From: Parcubacteria group bacterium GW2011_GWB1_37_13
GTDB lineage: Bacteria; Patescibacteriota; Minisyncoccia; Phycocordibacterales; UBA9973
Length of the DNA stretch: 5,607 bases
Direction of reading: 5' to 3'
NCBI GenBank assembly: GCA_000990145.1
Contig: LBSW01000026.1
Span: 1 to 5,607, forward strand
The position numbers and the translations under genes are program-made. Below, one piece after another: positions 1 through 4,349 of this stretch. Under the pieces are notes generated by a model. That model had not been told where the DNA came from. It saw only the letters and a program-made list of their open reading frames with translations, and made no database searches. Numbering within the stretch: position 1 is the stretch's first letter; each line of letters begins with the position of its first letter.

Positions 1-12
1 AAGAATAAATAG
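1..12 (+). CDS. rplB: Ribosomal protein L2, last codons only (partial)
   Basis: The window opens with codons for K-N-K followed by a TAG stop at 10-12. The same 12 bases end the recognisable L2 C-terminal fragment at 691-702, and the 34 bases after each stop are also nearly the same. L2 lies directly upstream of S19 in the S10 operon, so I infer that this is the 3' tip of the main L2 gene, whose body lies to the left of the window. Three codons cannot identify a protein alone; the call rests on the repeat and on gene order. Confidence 0.5.
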   Translation, partial: KNK

Positions 13-46
13 CATTCCACTTTAATTTGACATTTTATCCTTATTT
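1..46 (+). repeat. Left copy of the L2-end direct repeat
   Basis: Positions 1-46 match 691-736 at 42 of 46 bases by my count, with mismatches at 14, 25, 38 and 39. The repeat covers the L2 stop and the following intergenic stretch, including a TTGACA hexamer at 27-32. It may extend further left than the window. The match ends sharply at 46/736, which marks one junction of the hicBA-containing insert. Confidence 0.85.
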
Positions 47-49
47 AGG

Positions 50-74
50 TTGCGTTAGGCAAGACCTAACGCAA
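50..74. repeat. Perfect hairpin upstream of hicB
   Basis: The arms 50-59 (TTGCGTTAGG) and 65-74 (CCTAACGCAA) are exact reverse complements around the 5-nt loop CAAGA. There is no T-run after it, so it is not a typical intrinsic terminator. It lies just upstream of the hicB promoter -35 region and could be an operator, an RNA structure at the end of the L2 message, or a repetitive element. Its bases 57-70 recur exactly at 3467-3480 inside another palindrome. Confidence 0.75.
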
Positions 75-76
75 AG

Positions 77-105
77 TTTGCACCTCATTTAGACTGTGAT
101 ACAAT
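77..105 (+). promoter_or_regulatory. Predicted hicBA promoter (leaderless)
   Basis: A -10 box TACAAT at 100-105 (5 of 6 to TATAAT) is preceded at 17 bp by TTTGCA at 77-82 (4 of 6 to TTGACA; TTGCAC at 78-83 is the 16-bp alternative). Transcription would be expected to start about 7 nt after the -10 box, at or next to the A of the hicB ATG at 113. The message would then have essentially no 5' leader. Confidence 0.55.
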
Positions 106-112
106 AAAATAT

Positions 113-403
113 ATGAAGAAATTATCTTTAAAAGCAGTGAATTTGCCGGTTACTATATTTAAAGAAGGCAAGAGTTATGTGGCTTATAGCCCGGCTCTCG
201 ATCTTTCGACTTCCGCTTCTACCTACAAAAAAGCGCAAAAGAACTTTTCTGAGATTGTCGGAATTTTTATTGAAGAACTTATGGAAATGGGTACATTAGA
301 TAAAGTGCTCCGAGAATTAGGTTGGCAAAAAATAAAATCTAACTGGCAACCGCCAGTCGTTGTTTCAAACTATTTTCAACCGATGAACCTTTCGTATGCC
401 TAA
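113..403 (+). CDS. hicB: HicB-like antitoxin
   Basis: A 96-residue protein. Residues about 8-70 have the look of the HicB-like antitoxin fold: a beta strand with LPVTIFKEG, a second strand GKSYVAYSPALDLS, then the helix SASTYKKAQKNFSEIVGIFI. HicB proteins bind and neutralise the HicA mRNA-cleaving toxin. Many also carry a C-terminal ribbon-helix-helix or HTH domain that represses the operon. Here the tail (72-96) is Pro/Asn/aromatic rich with no visible DNA-binding helix pair, so autorepression is doubtful. The start at 113 fits a -10 box just upstream and no SD. The gene overlaps the next by 8 nt, which implies translational coupling. The antitoxin comes first, the reverse of the classical hicAB order. 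The family call rests on motif pattern and partner, not on a search. Confidence 0.7.
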   Translation: MKKLSLKAVNLPVTIFKEGKSYVAYSPALDLSTSASTYKKAQKNFSEIVGIFIEELMEMGTLDKVLRELGWQKIKSNWQPPVVVSNYFQPMNLSYA

Positions 404-626
404 AAAGCAGAATGTAACGAATAGGCAGTTTCAACAATTTTTAATATATGTCGGTTGTTCCTTTAAAAGATCTAAAGGAGATCATTTTGTGTATGTGCGT
501 CCTGATTTACTACGTCCTGTTATAGTTCCCAAAGATAATCCTATACCTCAATTTATTGTAAGAAATAATCTTAAACTGCTCGGAATGTCTTGGGAAGAAT
601 TTTTTAATATAATTGACAGAATGTAA
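396..626 (+). CDS. hicA: HicA-like mRNA interferase toxin
   Basis: A 76-residue protein of normal HicA (YcfA) length. It shows the family pattern: an N-terminal helix with TNRQFQQFLIYVGCSF, then SKGDHFVYVRP with a central histidine (H30) at the place of the catalytic His of characterised HicA ribonucleases, then a strand VIVPKDNPIPQ in the place of the usual VPxH segment, and a C-terminal helix (FIVRNNLKLLGMSWEEFF) like the common LRxIlkqaGis ending. HicA toxins resemble dsRNA-binding domains and cut mRNA and tmRNA until HicB binds them. The ATG at 396 lies inside the end of hicB. The stop at 624-626 is immediately followed by an L2 gene fragment, so the insertion junction is within a base or two. 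Whether the toxin is active cannot be told from sequence. Confidence 0.75.
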   Translation: MPKKQNVTNRQFQQFLIYVGCSFKRSKGDHFVYVRPDLLRPVIVPKDNPIPQFIVRNNLKLLGMSWEEFFNIIDRM

Positions 627-627
627 A

Positions 628-702
628 TTAAAGACTCGTAAGCTAAAGAGATACTCAAATGTATTTATCGTTTCTCGCAGAAAGACTGGGAAGAATAAAT
701 AG
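628..702 (+). pseudogene. rplB: Orphan C-terminal fragment of ribosomal protein L2
   Basis: This frame reads 24 codons and a TAG stop, starting LKTRKLKRYS and continuing with FIVSRRK. That is the hallmark C-terminus of bacterial L2: B. subtilis ends with a KTRK...FIVRRRKK-type tail, and E. coli with KKTR...FIVRRRSK. L2 is about 270 residues, so only the last tenth is here. It has no start codon, and upstream of 628 the frame runs into hicA sequence with no L2 similarity. The fragment and the following intergenic bases repeat the left edge of the window. It is either a duplicated L2 3' end left by insertion of the hicBA cassette, or the true L2 end displaced by a rearrangement. Confidence 0.85.
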
Positions 703-736
703 CGTTCCACTTTAGTTTGACATTTTACTCTTATTT
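691..736 (+). repeat. Right copy of the L2-end direct repeat
   Basis: This copy matches 1-46 with four substitutions, all outside the L2 codons. Here the match may be part of a longer repeat, because the L2 coding sequence continues upstream to 628 while the left copy is cut by the window edge. The four differences mean that the copies are not one sequence duplicated by an assembler, though two strain variants could be joined. Confidence 0.85.
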
Positions 737-744
737 GCTAGTAT
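717..744 (+). promoter_or_regulatory. Predicted promoter upstream of truncated S19
   Basis: A perfect TTGACA at 717-722 is followed after 16 bp by TAGTAT at 739-744, preceded by an extended -10 TGC. A TATAAA at 742-747 with 19-bp spacing is the alternative. The -35 and most of the spacer belong to the direct repeat; the -10 lies just outside it, so only this copy has a complete promoter. It could drive the S19-to-L5 run now that the hicBA insert separates it from L2. Confidence 0.5.
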
Positions 745-750
745 AAATTC

Positions 751-771
751 AAGCTCGTTAAGAGCTTTTTG
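751..771 (+). terminator. Weak intrinsic terminator or attenuator-like hairpin
   Basis: AAGCTC (751-756) and GAGCTT (762-767) pair around the loop GTTAA, and a T-rich stretch follows from 766 (TTTTTGTTT). The stem is short, with three G-C pairs. It falls only a few bases after the expected start of the 717-744 promoter, so it would act as a terminator for upstream reads or as a leader attenuator. I infer function from shape only. Confidence 0.35.
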
Positions 772-809
772 TTTATCCAAAATATGACCCCTGCGTCATA
801 TCTCCCGAA

Positions 810-1043
810 ATGCTTGGTTTTATTTTCGGTGTCCATAATGGAAAAACTCACGTGGATGTTTTGGTAACCGAAGATATGGTGGGCCACCGATTGGGGGAAT
901 TTTCTCCAACCAGGAAATTTACGAAGCATGGCGGAAAGATGCAAAAAGAACTTGAACAAAAAAAACAAGAAGCCGAAATAGCCGCCGCCAAGGGAGCAAA
1001 AGAGGCAAGCGCGGCCGCAGCTGATTCAAAGAAAACAAAATAA
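810..1043 (+). CDS. rpsS: 30S ribosomal protein S19, 5'-truncated
   Basis: S19 binds 16S rRNA in the head of the small subunit together with S13. The seen part matches the family from [20 protein letters not shown] through [10 protein letters not shown]. It then carries a tail of about 35 residues (from [14 protein letters not shown] to the end) rich in Lys, Glu and Ala. The first ATG (810) aligns with about residue 44 of E. coli S19. The frame is open upstream to 762 and spells CVISPEM, which still looks like S19, but no start codon or N-terminal RSLKKGPF-type segment exists. The frames from 703 to 780 contain nothing like it. The conserved N-terminal rRNA-binding region is missing, so this copy is probably non-functional unless the locus is misassembled. 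The 3' end runs into L22 after 5 nt. Confidence 0.85.
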   Translation: MLGFIFGVHNGKTHVDVLVTEDMVGHRLGEFSPTRKFTKHGGKMQKELEQKKQEAEIAAAKGAKEASAAAADSKKTK

Positions 1044-1048
1044 TTATA

Positions 1049-1426
1049 ATGAAAGCATTTTTAAAAAATTACCGACAAGCCCCGAGAAAAGTTCGCTTAG
1101 TCGCTTCGCTTATAAAAGAGAAAAGTGTTGCAGAAGCCACAGCGGAACTTGATTTTTTGACAAAGCGAGCAGGACTGCCCCTAAAAAAACTTTTACTTTC
1201 TGCTGTTTCTAATGCCAAGCAAATGGGAGTGGAAATGGAAAATTTATTTATCAAAGAATTGCGAGTAGATAAAGGCATTACAATGAAAAGAATGATGCCG
1301 GCGGCTATGGGTTCAGGGCATAGGATAAACAAACGCACGAGCCATTTAACGCTCATTCTTGCAGAACAAGCTTCAATTGCGAATAATCAATTAAAAATTA
1401 AAAAAACAAAAATTCGTAATTCGTAA
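1049..1426 (+). CDS. rplV: 50S ribosomal protein L22
   Basis: L22 binds several 23S rRNA domains and lines the peptide exit tunnel with its long beta hairpin. The 125-residue protein has the typical start APRKVRLVASLIKEKSVAEA (11-30), the helix with LSAVSNAKQMG, and the hairpin region MKRMMPAAMGSGHRINKRTSH (79-99, core 80-98). Residues 108-125 are an added tail after the normal family end, and residues 114-125 are encoded by an AT-rich inverted repeat. The ATG at 1049 has no SD upstream (AAAATAATTATA). It follows S19 and precedes S3 as in the standard S10 operon. Confidence 0.95.
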   Translation: MKAFLKNYRQAPRKVRLVASLIKEKSVAEATAELDFLTKRAGLPLKKLLLSAVSNAKQMGVEMENLFIKELRVDKGITMKRMMPAAMGSGHRINKRTSHLTLILAEQASIANNQLKIKKTKIRNS

Positions 1427-1429
1427 TTG
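1388..1429. repeat. Imperfect inverted repeat across the L22 end
   Basis: Bases 1388-1399 and the reverse complement of 1418-1429 agree at 10 of 12 positions. Inside lie two short tandem patterns, AATTAAA-like at 1389-1403 and ATTCGTA-like at 1412-1427. It spans the last 12 codons and the stop of L22. It resembles low-complexity intergenic sequence that has become part of the coding region. Confidence 0.6.
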
Positions 1430-1444
1430 CCCATTTTAAATTTT

Positions 1445-2122
1445 ATGTCAAAAATAGTTCATCCATACGCTCATAGGTTGATTATGTTAAGAGATTGGAA
1501 AAGCCGCTGGTTTGCCGATCCCAAAAAATATGTCTCTTACTTGAAAGGAGACGTTCTGATACGCCAATATTTGGAAAAAAAATTGCGAGGTATGTATATT
1601 TCTACAATTGAAATTGAAAGAAGCAGAAAAGCCACTAGATTTATCATTAAGACTTCCCGCCCAGGTCTCATTATTGGCCGAAATGGCGAGGGAGCGGCAA
1701 AATTAAAAGAAGATATTTTAAAGAAAATTGATCGCTTAAAGTTAGGAAAACCGGAAGATTTCAAGCTTGAAATTATTGAAGTTGCAAACCCAGAAGCTGA
1801 TGCCGCGATTGTGGCATATATGATTTCTGAAGGATTGGAGAAAAGAATGCCCTATCGTCGCGTCATTAAAACAATCATTGAAAAAGTTATGACGGCGCGC
1901 GGAGTAGAAGGCGCAAGAATAGTTCTTTCAGGCAGATTGGGGGGAGCTGATATTGCTCGGACGGAAGAGCTAAAGCGTGGAAGCATCCCGCTTCAGAGTT
2001 TCCGCGCGGACATAGATTTCAAACGCGAGCGCGCGACTTTATCCTATGGAGTTATCGGCATAAAAGTTTGGATTTATCGTGGCAAAATATTTGCTGACAA
2101 GAAAAAAGAAATTAAAAGTTGA
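1445..2122 (+). CDS. rpsC: 30S ribosomal protein S3
   Basis: S3 sits at the mRNA entry channel in the head of the small subunit and takes part in mRNA unwinding. From the ATG at 1445 it has 225 residues, close to the E. coli length. It begins MSKIVHPYAHRL, like the family MGQKVHPxGxRL, followed by RDWKSRWFA. The type II KH domain is about 40-110, with the GxxG loop as G78-R-N-G81 in RPGLIIGRNGEG. The C-terminal domain has LSGRLGGADIARTEELKRG and the strand YGVIGIKVWIYRG (201-213). A TTG at 1427 in frame would add six residues, but the 1445 start fits the family. No SD is visible, and the stop is TGA, followed 10 nt later by L16. Confidence 0.97.
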   Translation: MSKIVHPYAHRLIMLRDWKSRWFADPKKYVSYLKGDVLIRQYLEKKLRGMYISTIEIERSRKATRFIIKTSRPGLIIGRNGEGAAKLKEDILKKIDRLKLGKPEDFKLEIIEVANPEADAAIVAYMISEGLEKRMPYRRVIKTIIEKVMTARGVEGARIVLSGRLGGADIARTEELKRGSIPLQSFRADIDFKRERATLSYGVIGIKVWIYRGKIFADKKKEIKS

Positions 2123-2132
2123 TTAAATTGCT

Positions 2133-2561
2133 ATGCTTATACCAAAAAAAGTAAAATTTAGAAAATGGCAAACAGGGCGAAGCAATCCAAAGGCAATATC
2201 GCCGGACACTAGGGGCATAAAGCTGTCTTTTGGCTCTTATGGTCTCAAATCTCTTTCTCAAGCGCGCGTGAAGTCCACTCAGATTGAATCTGCCAGAAAA
2301 GTAATATCTCGTACGCTGACCAAGGCTGGAAAATACTGGATTCGTATTTTTCCAGATCGTCCTTACACTTCCAAACCTGCAGAAGTTGGAATGGGAAAAG
2401 GAAAAGGAGATCCGCAAGGATATTGCTTTGATGTCTTTCCTGGACGCATTATTTTTGAAGTGGATGGAGTAGATGAAAAAATTGCAGGAGAAGCGTTGCG
2501 AAAAGCTGGCAGCAAACTGCCGATTAAAGCAAGAGTTGTTTCTAGGGCCCACAAACAATAA
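2133..2561 (+). CDS. rplP: 50S ribosomal protein L16
   Basis: L16 lies near the A site of the large subunit and helps tRNA accommodation. The 142-residue product shows MLIPKKVKFRKWQTGR at the start, then LSFGSYGLKSL, a helix with IESARKVISR, WIRIFPDRPYTSKP, the highly conserved MGKGKGDP loop (87-94) and FPGRIIFEVDG. The residue just before MGKGKG, Arg81 in E. coli and the target of the RoxA hydroxylase, is Gly86 here (codon GGA). A short insertion after RSNPK relative to E. coli accounts for the extra length. The next gene starts 1 nt after the stop. Confidence 0.97.
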   Translation: MLIPKKVKFRKWQTGRSNPKAISPDTRGIKLSFGSYGLKSLSQARVKSTQIESARKVISRTLTKAGKYWIRIFPDRPYTSKPAEVGMGKGKGDPQGYCFDVFPGRIIFEVDGVDEKIAGEALRKAGSKLPIKARVVSRAHKQ

Positions 2562-2562
2562 A

Positions 2563-2748
2563 ATGAAGAACAAGAAAGAAAATTTTAAAGGAATGAAAAA
2601 AGATGAACTCGCGAAGAAACTTGCTCTTTTGCGGGAAAATGCAAGAGCTATTAGATTCAAAGCCGAAGGTTCAAAGTCAAAAAATGTAAAAGAACTTTCA
2701 ACTCTTAAAAAAGACATAGCTCGAATATTGACAGAACTTAATAAATAA
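2563..2748 (+). CDS. rpmC: 50S ribosomal protein L29
   Basis: L29 is a two-helix protein at the exit tunnel beside L23, near where nascent-chain factors dock. The 61-residue product from ATG 2563 has the expected antiparallel helices: MKKDELAKKLALLRENARAI, a turn with KAEGSKSKN, then VKELSTLKKDIARILTEL, where family members have a similar KKDIARIKT-like end. An in-frame ATG at 2473 would overlap L16 by 89 nt and add 30 residues with no family support. ATG 2593 is possible and would give 51 residues. The 2563 start gives the usual length and follows the L16 stop by one base. Confidence 0.9.
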   Translation: MKNKKENFKGMKKDELAKKLALLRENARAIRFKAEGSKSKNVKELSTLKKDIARILTELNK

Positions 2749-2758
2749 AGCTTATAGC

Positions 2759-2780
2759 TAGCTAATTAGCTGATTAGCTA
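2759..2780. repeat. AT-rich TAGCT repeat and hairpin between L29 and S17
   Basis: TAGCTAAT (2759-2766) pairs with ATTAGCTA (2773-2780) around a 6-nt loop, and the 12 bases at 2760-2771 are themselves a perfect palindrome. Several TAGCT words follow each other in 30 bases. No T-run follows on the plus strand, so it is unlikely to terminate the operon. It may be a small repeat or a processing site. Confidence 0.5.
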
Positions 2781-2792
2781 AAAAATAAAATC

Positions 2793-3050
2793 ATGACAAC
2801 AAATACAAAAAAAGAAATAATAAAGAATAAGGGCACTACGCTAAAAGGAGTGGTTGTTTCAGATAAAATGAAAAAGACAGTTATTGTTTCTGTTTCAAGA
2901 TTTGTCAAGCATCCTTTATATGGGAAGTTTTATAAAATGAGCAAAAAATACAAGGCTCACGACGAGGAAAATAAATATAAAACAGGGGATATTGTGGAAA
3001 TAGTCGAGACAAGGCCAATTTCAAAAGATAAAAGGTTTAAAGTAATTTAA
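2793..3050 (+). CDS. rpsQ: 30S ribosomal protein S17
   Basis: S17 is an OB-fold primary 16S rRNA-binding protein in the body of the small subunit. The 85-residue product carries the family core [18 protein letters not shown] (18-35), the loop [19 protein letters not shown] with the usual Tyr/Lys pattern, and [18 protein letters not shown] (66-83). An N-terminal stretch of about 15 Lys/Thr/Asn-rich residues precedes the core. The ATG at 2793 is preceded by AAAAATAAAATC with no SD. Length and order after L29 are normal. Confidence 0.96.
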   Translation: MTTNTKKEIIKNKGTTLKGVVVSDKMKKTVIVSVSRFVKHPLYGKFYKMSKKYKAHDEENKYKTGDIVEIVETRPISKDKRFKVI

Positions 3051-3089
3051 TAATAATTTACCGCCAAGAAAGTATCTAAGCGGACAAAT

Positions 3090-3461
3090 ATGATTCAAGC
3101 AGGAACATGGGTAAAAATAGCAGATAATACTGGAGGCACCGTAGGCAAAGTGTTTAAAATTTTAGGGTCTTCCAAAAAAAGATACGCCTCTTTGGGTGAG
3201 GAGGTTATTATTGCTGTAAAAGTGGCAAGTCCTAGAAAGATGATAAAAAAGAAAGATGTGCATCAAGCGGTAATCGTGCGCACCAGAGGCGCTTATAGGA
3301 GAAAGGATGGATCTTATATTCGTTTTGATGATAATGCTGTGGTTCTTTTAGAAAAAGACAAGAAAGATCCGAAAGCTGGAAGAGTATTTGGACCGATACC
3401 GAGAGAACTTGCTGAAAAAGGATTTCAAAAAATAATTTCCCTAGCGCAGGAAGTAATTTAA
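3090..3461 (+). CDS. rplN: 50S ribosomal protein L14
   Basis: L14 lies at the subunit interface, forms an intersubunit bridge with 16S rRNA and is the docking site for RsfS. The 123-residue product has the standard length. Family signatures are MIQAGTWVKIADNTGG at the start, ILGSSKKRYASLGEEVIIAV, VRTRGAYRRKDGSYIRFDDN (about 63-82) and the end FGPIPRELAEKGFQKIISLA. No SD is seen before the ATG at 3090. It is followed 4 nt downstream by a perfect palindrome, which separates it from L24. Confidence 0.97.
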   Translation: MIQAGTWVKIADNTGGTVGKVFKILGSSKKRYASLGEEVIIAVKVASPRKMIKKKDVHQAVIVRTRGAYRRKDGSYIRFDDNAVVLLEKDKKDPKAGRVFGPIPRELAEKGFQKIISLAQEVI

Positions 3462-3465
3462 ATAA

Positions 3466-3497
3466 AAGGCAAGACCTAACATGTTAGGTCTTGCCTT
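3466..3497. repeat. Perfect 32-bp palindrome between L14 and L24
   Basis: Bases 3466-3481 are the exact reverse complement of 3482-3497, so an RNA hairpin of about 15 pairs is possible. No T-run follows, and the operon continues on both sides, so it may act as an mRNA processing or stability element or be a REP-like insertion. An ATG at its centre (3481) is in frame with L24 but is not a credible start. The core 3467-3480 is identical to 57-70 before hicB. Confidence 0.9.
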
Positions 3498-3507
3498 AGA
3501 AAATAAT

Positions 3508-3726
3508 ATGCATATAAAAAAAGGAGACAATGTAATAATTATAACCGGCAAAGATAAAGGCAAAAAGGGTAAAATTATCAATGTTTTGGTGCGAGAAAAT
3601 AAAGTTATTGTGGAAGGGGCGAATATGATGAAAAAACATCAGCGTCCAAGGAAATCTGGGGAAAAAGGAAGTATGAAAAATATCGAAATGCCAATACACG
3701 CTTCCAATGTTAAGAAATTAGATTAA
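3508..3726 (+). CDS. rplX: 50S ribosomal protein L24, short form
   Basis: L24 is an assembly initiator that binds 23S rRNA near the exit tunnel. From ATG 3508 the protein has 72 residues. It opens with the KOW motif MHIKKGDNVIIITGKDKGKK (1-20), then GKIINVLVRENKVIVEGANM and the MPIHASNVKKLD segment. Bacterial L24 is usually near 100 residues; here the part after the HxSNV segment is absent and the gene ends cleanly with a stop. The in-frame ATG at 3481 would add nine residues encoded by the palindrome, so 3508 is chosen because it matches the family start. The next gene begins 4 nt after the stop. Confidence 0.93.
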   Translation: MHIKKGDNVIIITGKDKGKKGKIINVLVRENKVIVEGANMMKKHQRPRKSGEKGSMKNIEMPIHASNVKKLD

Positions 3727-3730
3727 TCCA

Positions 3731-4291
3731 ATGAAACATTTAACTGTAAAAGAAAAAGAGAATGGAGTCTTTGAAAAAATGAAGGGCGTTTTTCATTATA
3801 AAAATATTATGGCTGCACCAAAAATGCAAAAGATTGTTCTTAATGTCGGTACTGGAACAGCTATCAAAAAAGATAAAAATAAAAATGACGCTATATCTCT
3901 TCGTCTAGCTAAAATCACCGGCCAAAAGTCAGCTATAAAGGGCGCCAAGCAGTCAATTGCATCTTTTAAAACAAGGAAAGGCGACCCCATTGGCATTATT
4001 GTAACATTGCGGGGCAAGAGGATGTATGCTTTTTTGGAAAAACTTATAAATGTTGCTCTTCCGCGCACGAAAGATTTTCGCGGTATCGCGCGCGCTTCAG
4101 TAGACAACATAGGCAATCTAACTATTGGCATAAAAGAGCATACTATTTTCCCGGAAACAGCCGATGAGGATCTCAAGGATATTTTCGGTATGTCCATTAC
4201 TCTTGTTTCTACAGCTAAAAATAAGAAAGAAGGCGTAGCATTTTTTGAATTTTTAGGTATGCCTTTCAAAAAAGAAGAGGAAAAGAAATAA
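3731..4291 (+). CDS. rplE: 50S ribosomal protein L5
   Basis: L5 binds 5S rRNA in the central protuberance and contacts the P-site tRNA. The 186-residue product shows the family landmarks in order: HYKNIMAAPKMQKIVLNVGT (22-41), ITGQKSAIKGAKQSIASFKT, PIGIIVTLRGKRMYAFLEKL, INVALPRTKDFRGI and the loop IKEHTIFPE. It ends with the STAKNKKEGVAFFEFLGMPF segment and a short Lys/Glu tail. Length is typical. This is the last ribosomal gene here; S14, S8 and L6, which normally follow, are not in the window. Confidence 0.97.
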   Translation: MKHLTVKEKENGVFEKMKGVFHYKNIMAAPKMQKIVLNVGTGTAIKKDKNKNDAISLRLAKITGQKSAIKGAKQSIASFKTRKGDPIGIIVTLRGKRMYAFLEKLINVALPRTKDFRGIARASVDNIGNLTIGIKEHTIFPETADEDLKDIFGMSITLVSTAKNKKEGVAFFEFLGMPFKKEEEKK

Positions 4292-4313
4292 ACGATGGTC
4301 TGTGGATAACTTT

Positions 4314-4343
4314 ATTACAAAATATTTAAAATTAAAGTATAAT
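4314..4343 (+). promoter_or_regulatory. Predicted promoter for the membrane protein-pilin unit
   Basis: A perfect -10 TATAAT at 4338-4343 has a weak -35 ATTACA at 4314-4319 (4 of 6, 18-bp spacing). The expected start falls at about 4350, the A of the ATG, so the message would be leaderless. A single TGTGGATAA at 4301-4309, identical to the reverse complement of the strong E. coli DnaA box TTATCCACA, lies just upstream. One box alone is weak evidence of DnaA control. Confidence 0.6.
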
Positions 4344-4349
4344 GTTTTT

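Noticed and set aside
50..74. Intrinsic terminator for L2
   Set aside because: The stem is good, but a purine-rich AAAG rather than a T-run follows it.
510..710. Minus-strand reading frame over hicA and the L2 fragment
   Set aside because: It lies antisense to two recognisable coding segments and has no family resemblance.
2473..2562. Upstream extension of L29
   Set aside because: It would overlap L16 by 89 nt, and the added residues do not match L29; the ATG at 2563 gives the normal length.
2112..2717. 201-codon minus-strand open frame opposite L16 and L29
   Set aside because: It is long only because it mirrors Lys-rich genes; the Phe/Ser-rich product has no domain pattern, and L16 is unmistakable on the other strand.
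3481..3507. Upstream ATG for L24
   Set aside because: It lies at the centre of a perfect palindrome, and the family start MxIKKGD is at 3508.
3796..4269. 157-codon minus-strand open frame opposite L5
   Set aside because: It is a complement shadow of L5, which has clear family motifs throughout.
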